DNA from: Neisseria polysaccharea ATCC 43768
GTDB lineage: Bacteria > Pseudomonadota > Gammaproteobacteria > Burkholderiales > Neisseriaceae
NCBI GenBank assembly: GCA_000176735.1
Contig: ADBE01000068.1
Location: 1 to 64,000, forward strand
Length of the DNA stretch: 64,000 nt
Reading direction: 5' to 3'
Every line of letters starts with the position of its first letter. Positions within the stretch are counted from its first letter, which is position 1. The notes beneath the pieces were generated by a model that saw only the letters and a program-made list of their open reading frames with translations, was not told where the DNA came from and did not search any database. The position numbers and the translations under genes are program-made. Positions 26,516 to 35,136 of the stretch are shown piece after piece.

Positions 26516-29179
26516 TCAGCGTTTCCAGCTAGGGGCTGAATCGGCTTTGATGCCGTATTTCTCAATGGTTTGTTGAACGGTTTCTTTGCTGACTTTGCCT
26601 TGTTCCGCCAATGCGGCCAATGCTGCCACGGCAACGTTGTAGCGATCCACTTCAAAGAAGCGGCGCAGGTTGGCGCGGCTGTCGGAACGGCCGAAACCGT
26701 CAGTGCCCAAGACATGGTAGTCGTTCGGGATGTAGGCGCGGATACGGTCGGCATAGCTGCGGATATAGTCGGTAGCGGCGATAACCGGACCGTCATGACC
26801 TTGCAGTTGAGAGGTAACGAAAGGCACTTTTTCAGCTTCCAGCGGATGCAGGCGGTTGAAGCGTTCGGTTTCGATGGCGTCGCGGTGCAGCAGGTTGAAG
26901 GACGGGCAAGACCAGATGTCTGCTTCCACGCCGAAGTCGGCTTTCAGCAGCTCGGCACCGGCAATCACTTCTTGCAGAATCGTACCGGAACCCATCAGTT
27001 GGACTTTCTTGTCGCCTTTGCCGCCGGCTTTCAGCAGGTACATACCTTTCAAGATGTCTTGTTCCGCACCTTCGGGCATATCCGGATGGGTGTAGTTCTC
27101 GTTCATCAGGGTAATGTAGTAGAACACGTCTTCATTATTGGCATACATACGGCGCAGACCGTCTTGTACGATGACGGCCACTTCGTATTGGAAGGTCGGA
27201 TCGTAAGTGACGCAGTTCGGAATCAGATCCGCTTGAACATGGCTGTGGCCGTCTTCGTGTTGCAGGCCTTCGCCGTTCAGAGTCGTACGGCCGGCAGTGC
27301 CGCCCAACAGGAAGCCGCGCGCGTGCATATCGCCAGCCGCCCAAGCCAAGTCGCCGATACGTTGGAAACCGAACATAGAATAGTAAATGTAGAACGGAAT
27401 CATCGCGAAGTCGCTGTTGGCGTAGCTGGTCGCAGCCGCAATCCAGTCGGCCATCGCGCCCGGTTCGTTAATACCTTCTTGCAAGATTTGACCGTCAACG
27501 GATTCTTTGTAGAACATCAGTTGGTCTTTATCTTGAGGGGTATATTGCTGACCTTTCGGATTCCAAATGCCGTATTGGCGGAACATACCTTCCATACCGA
27601 AAGTACGGCTTTCGTCGGGAACGATAGGTACGACACGTTTGCCGATTTTTTTGTCTTTCAGCAAAGTGGATAGGATGCGGACGAATGCCATCGTGGTCGA
27701 GAACTCGCGTTCACCGCTGGATTTGAGTTGTGCGTCGAATGCCGACAGCTCGGGCACTTCCAATACTTCCTGCGTCGGTTTGCGTTGCGGCAGGTAGCCG
27801 CCCAAAGCATCGCGGCGTGCGTGCAGGTATTTGTATTCTTCCGTATCAGGGGCAAAAGACAGGTAAGGCAAATCGCCGCTTTCGATTTGCTCGTCGGTAA
27901 CGGGAATGTCGAAACGGTCGCGGAATTGTTTCAGGGACGCTTTGTCCATTTTTTTGGCTTGGTGGGCAACGTTCTGACCTTCGCCGGATGCGCCCATACC
28001 GTAACCTTTAATGGTTTTCGCCAAGATGACGGTAGGTTTACCGTCGGCATGGTTCGCTGCGCGGTCGTAGGCGTTGTACACTTTTTGAGGATCGTGGCCG
28101 CCGCGGTTCAATGCCCAAATTTCGTCATCGGTCATATCGGCAACCAATGCTTTCAGTTCGGGCGTATTGAAGAAGTGTTCGCGCACATACGCTCCGTCTT
28201 TGGATTTGTAAGTTTGGTAGTCGCCGTCCAAGCATTCTTCCATGCGTTGGCGCAGGATACCGTCTTTGTCTTTTGCCAAGAGGCGATCCCAGCGGCGTCC
28301 CCAAATGACTTTGACGACATTCCAGCCGGCGCCGGCAAAGTTGCCTTCCAATTCTTGGATGATTTTGCCGTTACCGCGTACTGGACCGTCCAAGCGTTGC
28401 AGGTTGCAGTTGATGACGAAAATCAGGTTGTCCAAGCCTTCGCGTGCAGCCAGCGCGATTGCACCTTGGGATTCGGGTTCGTCCATTTCGCCGTCGCCGC
28501 AGAAACACCATACTTTACGGCCTTTGGTTTTTGCCAAGCCGCGTGATTCCAAGTATTTCAGGAAACGCGCCTGATAAATCGCCATGATGGGACCCAAGCC
28601 CATGGATACGGTCGGGAACTGCCAGAAGTCGGGCAAGAGGTGGGGGTGTGGATAGGAAGGCAGACCGTGTCCGTCCACTTCTTGGCGGAAGTTGTTCAGT
28701 TGATCTTCGGTCAGACGGCCTTCGACGAATGCGCGTGCATAGATGCCCGGGGCAACGTGACCTTGGAAGAAGACCAAATCGCCTTCTTCACCTTCACCTT
28801 TGGCTTTCCAGAAGTGGTTGAAACCGACTTCGTACATGGTGGCGGCAGATTGGAAAGATGCGATGTGCCCACCCAGTTCCAAATCTTTCTTGCCGGCGCG
28901 CAATACGATGGCGGCGGCGTTCCAGCGCACGAATGCGCGGATGCGGTGTTCGATGTTTTGGTCGCCCGGAATGCCTTTTTCGTTTTCAACCGAAACGGTA
29001 TTCAAATACGGGGTGGTCGTGCCGTGTGGCATACGTACGCCTTTGTCGCGGCAGTATTTGACCAGGTTTTCCAAGAGGTATTGCGCGCGTTCGCCGCCTT
29101 CATATTCGAGGACGGAGCTTAACGCGTCCAGCCACTCTTGGGTTTCGATAGGGTCAACATCGTGTAATTGGGTGGACAT
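26516..29179 (-). CDS. aceE: Pyruvate dehydrogenase E1 component
   Basis: 887 residues, the usual length of homodimeric E1p. It decarboxylates pyruvate with thiamine diphosphate and reductively acetylates the E2 lipoyl groups. Seen in the sequence: N-terminal IETQEWLDALSSVL, PHPHLLPDFWQFPTVSMGLGP, the thiamine diphosphate motif CFCGDGEMDEPES followed by NCNLQRLDGPVRGNGK, and the C-terminal GTDGFGRSDSRANLRRFFEVD. First gene of the aceE-aceF-lpdA cluster; its promoter lies in the 29180-29874 region. Confidence 0.97.
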   Translation of the reverse strand: MSTQLHDVDPIETQEWLDALSSVLEYEGGERAQYLLENLVKYCRDKGVRMPHGTTTPYLNTVSVENEKGIPGDQNIEHRIRAFVRWNAAAIVLRAGKKDLELGGHIASFQSAATMYEVGFNHFWKAKGEGEEGDLVFFQGHVAPGIYARAFVEGRLTEDQLNNFRQEVDGHGLPSYPHPHLLPDFWQFPTVSMGLGPIMAIYQARFLKYLESRGLAKTKGRKVWCFCGDGEMDEPESQGAIALAAREGLDNLIFVINCNLQRLDGPVRGNGKIIQELEGNFAGAGWNVVKVIWGRRWDRLLAKDKDGILRQRMEECLDGDYQTYKSKDGAYVREHFFNTPELKALVADMTDDEIWALNRGGHDPQKVYNAYDRAANHADGKPTVILAKTIKGYGMGASGEGQNVAHQAKKMDKASLKQFRDRFDIPVTDEQIESGDLPYLSFAPDTEEYKYLHARRDALGGYLPQRKPTQEVLEVPELSAFDAQLKSSGEREFSTTMAFVRILSTLLKDKKIGKRVVPIVPDESRTFGMEGMFRQYGIWNPKGQQYTPQDKDQLMFYKESVDGQILQEGINEPGAMADWIAAATSYANSDFAMIPFYIYYSMFGFQRIGDLAWAAGDMHARGFLLGGTAGRTTLNGEGLQHEDGHSHVQADLIPNCVTYDPTFQYEVAVIVQDGLRRMYANNEDVFYYITLMNENYTHPDMPEGAEQDILKGMYLLKAGGKGDKKVQLMGSGTILQEVIAGAELLKADFGVEADIWSCPSFNLLHRDAIETERFNRLHPLEAEKVPFVTSQLQGHDGPVIAATDYIRSYADRIRAYIPNDYHVLGTDGFGRSDSRANLRRFFEVDRYNVAVAALAALAEQGKVSKETVQQTIEKYGIKADSAPSWKR

Positions 29180-29874
29180 AGTATCTATCCTTTATGTTGA
29201 GTGTTTAATCGGCAGGGAGGGTGTAGCCAACCCCTTTATTTTCGTTTGTGAAAAATAATAAGCAAAAACGAAAATTTCTAAATCAAACCGAAACAAAACA
29301 ATTTAAGTCCAATGTTTTCAAAAAATTATAAAAGTCTTGGAAACAAGGGAAAACTTGAAAAAAATGTTCGGTCTGCTCCACACGAAATCCTATCAGCAAT
29401 CGGGTCTGCTGGCAAATAACCATGCTTTTAAAAGCAGGTTTTATACTGAAGTTGGCGTTTGGTAAGGCCAAGTCTTTTTGATTTTGAAATATTCTGTTTG
29501 ATTTTGGCGATATTTTTTCGGAATTGTGGGATATCGAATCATTATGTCTCTGCCGGCAATTTTCCTATTACAGAAAATCTATACACAAGCTTTGTGGATA
29601 ACCGTGTTGATAAGCCACGGCTTGTGTTAAAAAAGTCTTACGCAACAAATGTACGCTTATTTTGATTAAAAAAATAGGCACATTTAAATCTATAAAAATC
29701 ATGTGATTATGTTCAATATGATGTTTCTGGTCATGTTTTTGTCGTCTGTTATGGGATTTGTCCCGCGCTTGGGGCAGGGGGTGAATTTTGGAGGTTGGTG
29801 CAAAACCTGCTTTTTTCGCGTTACAATCTGCACCCGATTTACTTTTGAATCTGCCTGTTTGGAAAAATACTTTT
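29180..29874. other. AT-rich divergent region between aceE and proS
   Basis: About 695 bases without a credible gene. On the minus strand TATAAT (29330 to 29325) is a possible aceE -10 box, with no good -35. On the plus strand TACAAT at 29822-29827 is a possible proS -10 box, about 50 bases before the gene. DnaA-box-like sequences cluster near 29593. Confidence 0.5.
29593..29612. promoter_or_regulatory. DnaA-box-like pair
   Basis: TGTGGATAA at 29593-29601 is a perfect inverse of the DnaA box TTATCCACA. TGTTGATAA at 29604-29612 differs by one base. AT-rich sequence follows. It could be a DnaA-titration or regulatory site; there is no dnaA or dnaN nearby. Confidence 0.4.
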
Positions 29875-31587
29875 ATGAAAGCCAGCCAATTCTTTATCTC
29901 TACTTTAAAAGAAGCCCCTGCTGAAGCCGCGCTTGCCAGCCACAAGCTGATGATTCGCGCCGGCCTGATTAAAGCCAACGCGTCCGGCCTTTATACTTGG
30001 ATGCCGATGGGGCTGCGCGTGTTGCGCAAAGTTGAAAATGTCGTGCGCGAAGAAATGGCGCGCGCGGGCAGCGTGGAGTTGCTGATGCCGGTGGTGCAGC
30101 CTGCCGAGCTGTGGCAGGAATCCGGCCGCTGGGAATTTTACGGTAAAGAACTGCTGCGCCTGAAAGACCGCCACGACCGCGATTTCTGCATGGGCCCGAC
30201 CTGTGAGGAAGTCATCGCCGACATCGTGCGCAAAGAAATCAACAGCTACAAACAACTGCCGAAAAACTTTTACCATATCCAAACCAAATTCCGCGACGAA
30301 GTGCGCCCGCGCTTCGGCGTGATGCGCGCGCGCGAGTTTGTGATGAAAGATGCTTATTCCTTTCACGCCGACTACGCCTCGCTTCAGACGGCCTATCAAG
30401 ATATGTACGATGCTTACTGCCGCATCTTTACCCGTCTGGGTTTGGCGTTCCGCCCCGTTGCCGCAGACACCGGCAGCATCGGCGGTACCGGCTCTCACGA
30501 GTTTCAAGTGTTGGCGGAAAGCGGCGAAGATGTGATTGCATACAGCGACACTTCCGATTACGCCGCCAATGTCGAGCTGGCGCCGACCTTGCCGCTCAAA
30601 GGCGAACGCGCGACCGCTCATGCCGAGTTGACCAAAGTACATACGCCAAACGTCAAAACTATTGAGTCTTTGCTTGAATTCCTGAATATTCCGGTTGAAC
30701 AAACCCTCAAATCCATCGTGGTTGAAGGCGAAAACGAAGGCGAACTCGTCCTGCTGCTGTTGCGTGGCGACCATGAGTTTAACGATATCAAGGCAGAAAA
30801 ACTGGCGGGCGTAAAATCGCCACTGACCATGGCAGATCCTGCCGCCATCCGCGCGCAGTTCGGTGCAAACGGCGGCTCGCTCGGCCCTGTCGGCTTCACA
30901 GGCAAAGTCTATGCCGATTTCGCCACCGAAAAAGGCGCGGACTGGGTTATTGGCGCAAACGAAGACGACTACCACTATACCGGCTTCAACTTCGGCCGCG
31001 ATGCCGCCGAGCCTGAATTTGTCGATTTACGCAATGTCATCGAAGGCGACATCAGTCCTGACGAACAAGGCCGTCTGAAACTGGCACGCGGTATTGAAGT
31101 CGGCCACGTTTTCCAATTACGCGACAAATATACCAAAGCCATGAACGTCAGCTTCTTGGATAACAACGGCAAATCCCAAATCATGGAAATGGGCTGCTAC
31201 GGTATCGGTATTACCCGCGTTGTGGCCGCCGCCATCGAGCAAAACAACGACGAAAAAGGCATTATCTGGACCAAAACAATGGCACCGTTTGAAGTTGTGA
31301 TCGTGCCGATGAACTACAAAAAATCAGATGCCGTACGCGAAGCCACCGATAAAATCTACGCCGAACTGCTGGCCGCAGGCGCGGATGTATTGTTGGATGA
31401 CCGCGACGAACGTGCAGGCGTCTTGCTGAATGACTCCGAGCTGTTGGGTATTCCTCACCGTATCGTGATCGGTGATCGCGCCTTAAAAGAAGGTAATGTC
31501 GAATATGCCGAGCGCCGTGACAACGAAGTGCAGGCAGTTGCAATCGGAGAAATTGTTGCGCGTGTAACAGCTTCATTAAATGGGTAA
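29875..31587 (+). CDS. proS: Prolyl-tRNA synthetase
   Basis: 570 residues from ATG 29875 ([18 protein letters not shown]); the open frame extends upstream to 29788 without support. It is a class II synthetase of the bacterial long form: motif 2 region around [25 protein letters not shown], an editing INS domain in the middle (about residues 225-405), then motif 3 [19 protein letters not shown] and a C-terminal anticodon-binding domain. It charges tRNA-Pro and edits Ala-tRNA-Pro. Divergent from aceE and followed by a DUS-pair terminator. Confidence 0.97.
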   Translation: MKASQFFISTLKEAPAEAALASHKLMIRAGLIKANASGLYTWMPMGLRVLRKVENVVREEMARAGSVELLMPVVQPAELWQESGRWEFYGKELLRLKDRHDRDFCMGPTCEEVIADIVRKEINSYKQLPKNFYHIQTKFRDEVRPRFGVMRAREFVMKDAYSFHADYASLQTAYQDMYDAYCRIFTRLGLAFRPVAADTGSIGGTGSHEFQVLAESGEDVIAYSDTSDYAANVELAPTLPLKGERATAHAELTKVHTPNVKTIESLLEFLNIPVEQTLKSIVVEGENEGELVLLLLRGDHEFNDIKAEKLAGVKSPLTMADPAAIRAQFGANGGSLGPVGFTGKVYADFATEKGADWVIGANEDDYHYTGFNFGRDAAEPEFVDLRNVIEGDISPDEQGRLKLARGIEVGHVFQLRDKYTKAMNVSFLDNNGKSQIMEMGCYGIGITRVVAAAIEQNNDEKGIIWTKTMAPFEVVIVPMNYKKSDAVREATDKIYAELLAAGADVLLDDRDERAGVLLNDSELLGIPHRIVIGDRALKEGNVEYAERRDNEVQAVAIGEIVARVTASLNG

Positions 31588-31597
31588 GCTTGGTCAA

Positions 31598-31631
31598 ATG
31601 CCGTCTGAAAATAATTTCAGACGGCATTTTT
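31598..31631. terminator. DUS inverted-pair terminator after proS
   Basis: ATGCCGTCTGAA (31598-31609) and TTCAGACGGCAT (31616-31627) with T run. It lies just before the next gene's ribosome site. Confidence 0.88.
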
Positions 31632-31649
31632 ATTTGGGGAGAAAGTGAA

Positions 31650-32306
31650 GTGGCTTCAGTATTTTTAGAAGGAGAAGCAGTCGAGGTCGGCAATATTTTC
31701 TGCATCGGCAGGAATTATGCCGCCCATATCGAAGAGTTAAAAAACGAAATACCTTCCGAACCTGTGGTGTTTATGAAGCCGTCAGGCAGCATTTTGAACA
31801 GCGGCGGTACAATCTTGCTGCCCGAGTTCAGTAGGGATGTGCAGTTTGAGTGCGAGCTTGTGTTGCTGGTCGGTAAGGATTCAGACGGCATGGGCGAGGG
31901 TGAAGATATTTTGGGATGTGTCGCAGGATATGGTGTAGGGTTGGACCTTACGGCACGGGATATCCAATGCCGTCTGAAGGAAAAAGGGCTGCCTTGGTTG
32001 AAGGCAAAGGGATTTAGGCATTCTGCATGTGTTTCGGACTTCGTGGCGGCGAGCAAGGTTTCCTGCCAACCCTTCTTTTTTTCATTGAGGCAGAACGGTA
32101 TATTGAGGCAGCGGGGCAACACGGAAATGATGATTTACCCGCTCAGGATGGTTTTATGCGAGCTGGTTTTGTCCTATGGCTTGAAAAAAGGTGATCTGGT
32201 ATTTACCGGAACACCTTCAGGTGTAGGGAAAATCAGCGAGGGGGACAGATTGGAACTGGAATTGGACGGGCTTGCAGAAGCTTTTTTTACGGTAGCCCGA
32301 AAATAA
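31650..32306 (+). CDS. Fumarylacetoacetate hydrolase (FAH) family protein
   Basis: 218 residues from a GTG start at 31650, chosen because GGGGAG lies 8 bases upstream and the product then begins at the family N-terminus. Landmarks: IFCIGRNYAAHIEEL (near residue 18), PVVFMKPSGSIL, metal-binding Glu residues around FECELVLLVGK, DLTARDIQ, and the C-terminal DLVFTGTPSGVGKI. This is the YcgM/FAHD1 group, which hydrolyses acylpyruvates or decarboxylates oxaloacetate. The actual substrate cannot be read from sequence. Confidence 0.85.
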   Translation: MASVFLEGEAVEVGNIFCIGRNYAAHIEELKNEIPSEPVVFMKPSGSILNSGGTILLPEFSRDVQFECELVLLVGKDSDGMGEGEDILGCVAGYGVGLDLTARDIQCRLKEKGLPWLKAKGFRHSACVSDFVAASKVSCQPFFFSLRQNGILRQRGNTEMMIYPLRMVLCELVLSYGLKKGDLVFTGTPSGVGKISEGDRLELELDGLAEAFFTVARK

Positions 32307-32313
32307 GGCAGAC

Positions 32314-32769
32314 TTATTCGTTGCGTCCGTTGAAAAATTCTTCCGAACCACCTTCGAAGAAACTTTGCAGGATTGCCTGTGCGGCTACTTGGTCGAGAAC
32401 GGATTTCCTTTTTTTGCCAAAAACTTGTGCTTCTGAAAGCAAGCCTTCCGCGTAGACGGACGAGAGGCGTTCGTCCACCCAATAGACAGGAAGCCCGAAT
32501 CTGCCGTGCAGCCTGCGTCCGAACTTGCGCGACAGGTGCGTCATTTCGTGTTCCGTGCCGTCGGTATGCACGGGCAGTCCGACGACAAAATAACGCGGCT
32601 GCCATTCTTGAACCAGCTTGGCGATTGCCGCGAATTTTTCATCGTTGCTGCTGCCGGTAACGGTGGCCAGCGGATGGGACAGCCCCAATTCCGCATCGCC
32701 CTGTGCCACGCCGATGCGCGCTTCGCCGAAGTCGAATGCCAGTGCCGTTCCTTTTGGAATTTTATGCAT
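32314..32769 (-). CDS. ruvX: YqgF/RuvX family putative pre-16S rRNA nuclease
   Basis: 151 residues. RNase H-like fold with [11 protein letters not shown] at the start (first catalytic Asp), [12 protein letters not shown] in the middle, and DERLSS and [12 protein letters not shown] providing the remaining acidic residues. The family was first named for Holliday junction resolution, but current evidence favours 5' processing of pre-16S rRNA. Its start overlaps the end of yqgE by 8 bases, so the two are translationally coupled, as in many proteobacteria. Confidence 0.92.
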   Translation of the reverse strand: MHKIPKGTALAFDFGEARIGVAQGDAELGLSHPLATVTGSSNDEKFAAIAKLVQEWQPRYFVVGLPVHTDGTEHEMTHLSRKFGRRLHGRFGLPVYWVDERLSSVYAEGLLSEAQVFGKKRKSVLDQVAAQAILQSFFEGGSEEFFNGRNE

Positions 32770-33310
32770 GACCGGCTCCCGAAGACAGGGCGAGCGGGTC
32801 GATGCCGAGTTTGGCGAATGCGGCGGCGTAACGGTGTTCGTAGGGGATGTCGAACAGGATATGTTCGTCGGCGGGAACGGTCAGCCACGCATTGTCGGCA
32901 AGTTCGCGTTCGAGCTGGCCTTTTCCCCAGCTTGAATAGCCGATACTGATTAATATTTTGTCAACCGCGCCTTCGCGTGAAATATTTTCAATCACGTCTC
33001 GGGAAGAAGTCAGCGCGATATTGTCCGAAACGCCGATACTGCTTTGCCAGTTGCCGATCGGGGTATGCACGACATAACCTCGCTCGACTTGCACCGGGCC
33101 GCCCATCATCACGCTGTCGTGCTGCATTCGGAAAGGGATGTTTTTGCCGGTGGCGGAAAAAATCATGTCCATCGTAATCGGAGAGGGTTTGTTGATGGCG
33201 ATGCCGAGTGCGCCGTCTTCATCGTGTTTGCAGATATAGACGACCGATTGTGCAAAAAACGCGTCTTCCATATCGGGCATGGCGACGAGAAAGTGGTTGG
33301 ACAGGTTCAT
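32762..33310 (-). CDS. yqgE: YqgE/AlgH family protein (UPF0301)
   Basis: 182 residues starting [19 protein letters not shown], the classic YqgE N-terminus. [12 protein letters not shown] follows near residue 34, [13 protein letters not shown] in the middle and [18 protein letters not shown] toward the end. The structure of the family is known but the function is not. It is placed between creA and ruvX; the ruvX gene overlaps its end. Confidence 0.92.
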   Translation of the reverse strand: MNLSNHFLVAMPDMEDAFFAQSVVYICKHDEDGALGIAINKPSPITMDMIFSATGKNIPFRMQHDSVMMGGPVQVERGYVVHTPIGNWQSSIGVSDNIALTSSRDVIENISREGAVDKILISIGYSSWGKGQLERELADNAWLTVPADEHILFDIPYEHRYAAAFAKLGIDPLALSSGAGHA

Positions 33311-33311
33311 A

Positions 33312-33653
33312 TCAGCGTTTGTCGGGATTTTCTATCGGGTTGGAAATAATGCAGGCGCCAGCAAGCATTTTGCCGGAAGTGCCCGCTTGAGGCATATTGG
33401 TTTGCAGGTTGCTGCCGAAACAGGAAACCGCGCTTAAGGAATTTTTCGGCGAGCCTTGGACGATTTTATCGCTGTAAACCAAATAAGCGAAAGTTTTACG
33501 TTTCGGATTATAATAACGGATAATCTGCCGACTCTTGAACGCGAAGCTCGTACCGTGCTTGAAAACTTCTTTCGGTTTGCGCACGGCGGTTTCATCAAAA
33601 GAAATCGAAGATGCCGTCTGAACGCACGAAACCGATGCGTCGGACGCGTCTTC
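33312..33653 (-). pseudogene. creA: creA, 3' fragment
   Basis: In the creA frame this segment reads EDASDASVSCVQTASSISFD, then EVFKHGTSFAFKSRQIIRYY and YSDKIVQGSPKNSLSAV, matching the C-terminal half of CreA. A continuous frame covers it but no start belongs to it; the 5' half is at 34595-34810. The two halves are separated by about 940 bases of foreign DNA (33654-34594). The fragment ends one base before yqgE and may still be transcribed. CreA is a conserved periplasmic protein of unknown function. Confidence 0.85.
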
Positions 33654-33867
33654 TCCCGCCTGTCATGCTCCACTCATGCAGAAGCACGTTGCCGTCCCAG
33701 GCATAGCGATGGCATGTGTCGTGCGTCTCTTTAAGGATACGCCTGCCCAAGGCATCGTACTCAAACCTTATGGTGGCACCTTCGGGTGTGCGTACGCTCC
33801 TGAGCATGCCGTTGCCGTACCACTCGTAGGCGGTATCTCCCTCCTGCCAGCCATAATGAGCCTGCAA
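33654..33867 (-). pseudogene. Rhs/YD-repeat protein fragment
   Basis: The frame contains YEWYGNGMLRSVRTPEGA, RFEYDALGRRILKE and YAWDGNVLLHEW, the YD-repeat signature of Rhs core proteins, without start or end of its own. It runs out of frame into the creA 3' half at about 33653. This is about 70 residues of a core that normally exceeds 1000. Such core fragments are found beside displaced Rhs toxin-tip/immunity cassettes. Confidence 0.75.
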
Positions 33868-33927
33868 TTACTTGTCATTGAGGGAACTAAGACATTGCGA
33901 GTACTCTTGATTTTGCCGAAAAGGTCA

Positions 33928-34542
33928 TTATTCCGGTGGCAAAGCCCCAAAACAACTATTGTGACCATCAATTGCTTCTTTTAATACTGGCAATTTTTCA
34001 TATCCAATTCTTTTAATTCCTGATTTTTTTATTTGTTTTAAAATTTCGTCATTCACAATAATACCTGTTAAAGCGCTTGGAAAGAAAGTGAGATTTGGGA
34101 TAGATTTATCCACAATATACCAACTATTTAATGGCAAAGGAAAATATAAAACGACTCCGCACTTTTCACATATACTACAAGTTGATTCTTTCCCTCCCCT
34201 TATATAAATTCTAAATTTTGGAACAACTGAAATGTATTCTTTGGATACAGTTTTGTTTACATCATAAACCTTTCCTACAAAATATACATTCTCAATATTT
34301 TGAATGCCCAGTAATGAAACAATATCTTTATGTAACATTCCAATAAATGTACCTCTTGCGTAGGTAATTGGAGCAAAACTTTTTTTTATTTTTTCATTTA
34401 GAAAGACATCAATTGCTGTATGTTTAATGATATTTCCACAATCGCACATTATATTCTCTTGTTTCAATTGATCTATCCAACTGTCATCTCCTTCGGGAAC
34501 ATTTTGTGTGGGGTCGCTAATTTGATAAAATATTTTTTCCAT
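33928..34542 (-). CDS. Probable immunity protein in a displaced toxin cassette, CxxCG-type
   Basis: 204 residues, strongly AT-rich compared with flanking genes. It has two short cysteine motifs: CDCG near residue 34 and CSICEKCG near residue 121, suggestive of the double-CxxCG immunity group, though the first is shortened. The ATG at 34542 overlaps the TAA of a toxin-tail remnant (TAATG). It lies inside creA with an Rhs fragment on the other side. The immunity role is inferred from context and motifs. Confidence 0.6.
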   Translation of the reverse strand: MEKIFYQISDPTQNVPEGDDSWIDQLKQENIMCDCGNIIKHTAIDVFLNEKIKKSFAPITYARGTFIGMLHKDIVSLLGIQNIENVYFVGKVYDVNKTVSKEYISVVPKFRIYIRGGKESTCSICEKCGVVLYFPLPLNSWYIVDKSIPNLTFFPSALTGIIVNDEILKQIKKSGIKRIGYEKLPVLKEAIDGHNSCFGALPPE

Positions 34543-34594
34543 TATGGGTGTACTTTAAAATTTCCTTTATAGATATTTTGCCAAAATTTACTTG
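34540..34594 (-). pseudogene. Last codons of a toxin C-terminus
   Basis: Reading one frame off from creA, the DNA just inside the insertion encodes TSKFWQNIYKGNFKVHP and a TAA that overlaps the immunity start codon. Only about 17 codons remain. The overlap suggests it is the end of the cognate toxin. Confidence 0.5.
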
Positions 34595-34810
34595 TTCCAA
34601 ATTGACCGTTTCCTTCAAGCCGCCTTTTTTTGCATACGAAATATAACAGGCAACCCCTTGAACGTCGGGATCGTCGAATCCTTCCACTTCGATACGGTCG
34701 TTTTTTCCCAACATGTTGAAAACGGTGCTTGCTCGTCCGATTTTATCGGTTTCACCGCTGCCGCAGGCAGTCAGCAGGACGGCGGCAGACAGCAGTAGCA
34801 GTCTGTTCAT
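34595..34810 (-). pseudogene. creA: creA, 5' fragment (lipoprotein N-terminus)
   Basis: From ATG 34810 (ribosome site AAGGAAA) the frame reads a signal peptide with lipobox LLTAC|G (residues 12-17). The CreA N-terminal half follows: GRASTVFNMLGKNDRIEV, then EGFDDPDVQGVACYISYAKKGG to NLE. At 34595 it passes into foreign DNA; translation would add about 25 unrelated residues and stop at 34517. The truncated lipoprotein could still be exported but lacks the C-terminal half. Confidence 0.85.
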
Positions 34811-35136
34811 CAAAATTTCCTTATCGGTTGAATCCCCGTTTTCCGTGAAGGCGGCAGAGCTTGCTTTGTTTGGAGGGGCGCACGCTCCCAAATCGGGCAA
34901 CATACGGTATGCGGCTTAATGTGCTACCCTGTGTGTCGGAACACAATATCTGTTGCAGCATTGAAAATATGCCGCACAATATAAGGCTGTTTGAGCCGAT
35001 TGCAAGTATCCGCGCAAAGAAGGTGCAAGATTGGGCAAACGGCATTTTCAGACGGCATAACTGACAGTATAATCCAAACGTCCGGCTGCTTTCGTGCAGC
35101 CTTCAGTATTATCCAACTTTTTCCGAAGGTCGAACC
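34811..35136. other. Divergent region between creA and the envC-like gene
   Basis: No gene seen. It contains a TTCAGACGGCAT (35047-35058) and TATAAT at 35068-35073, a possible -10 box for the envC-like gene 63 bases downstream. Confidence 0.5.

Noticed and set aside
29180-29874. Chromosomal origin
   Set aside because: Only one perfect DnaA box and one near match; no dnaA, dnaN or gidA neighbours. Kept only as a DnaA-site observation.
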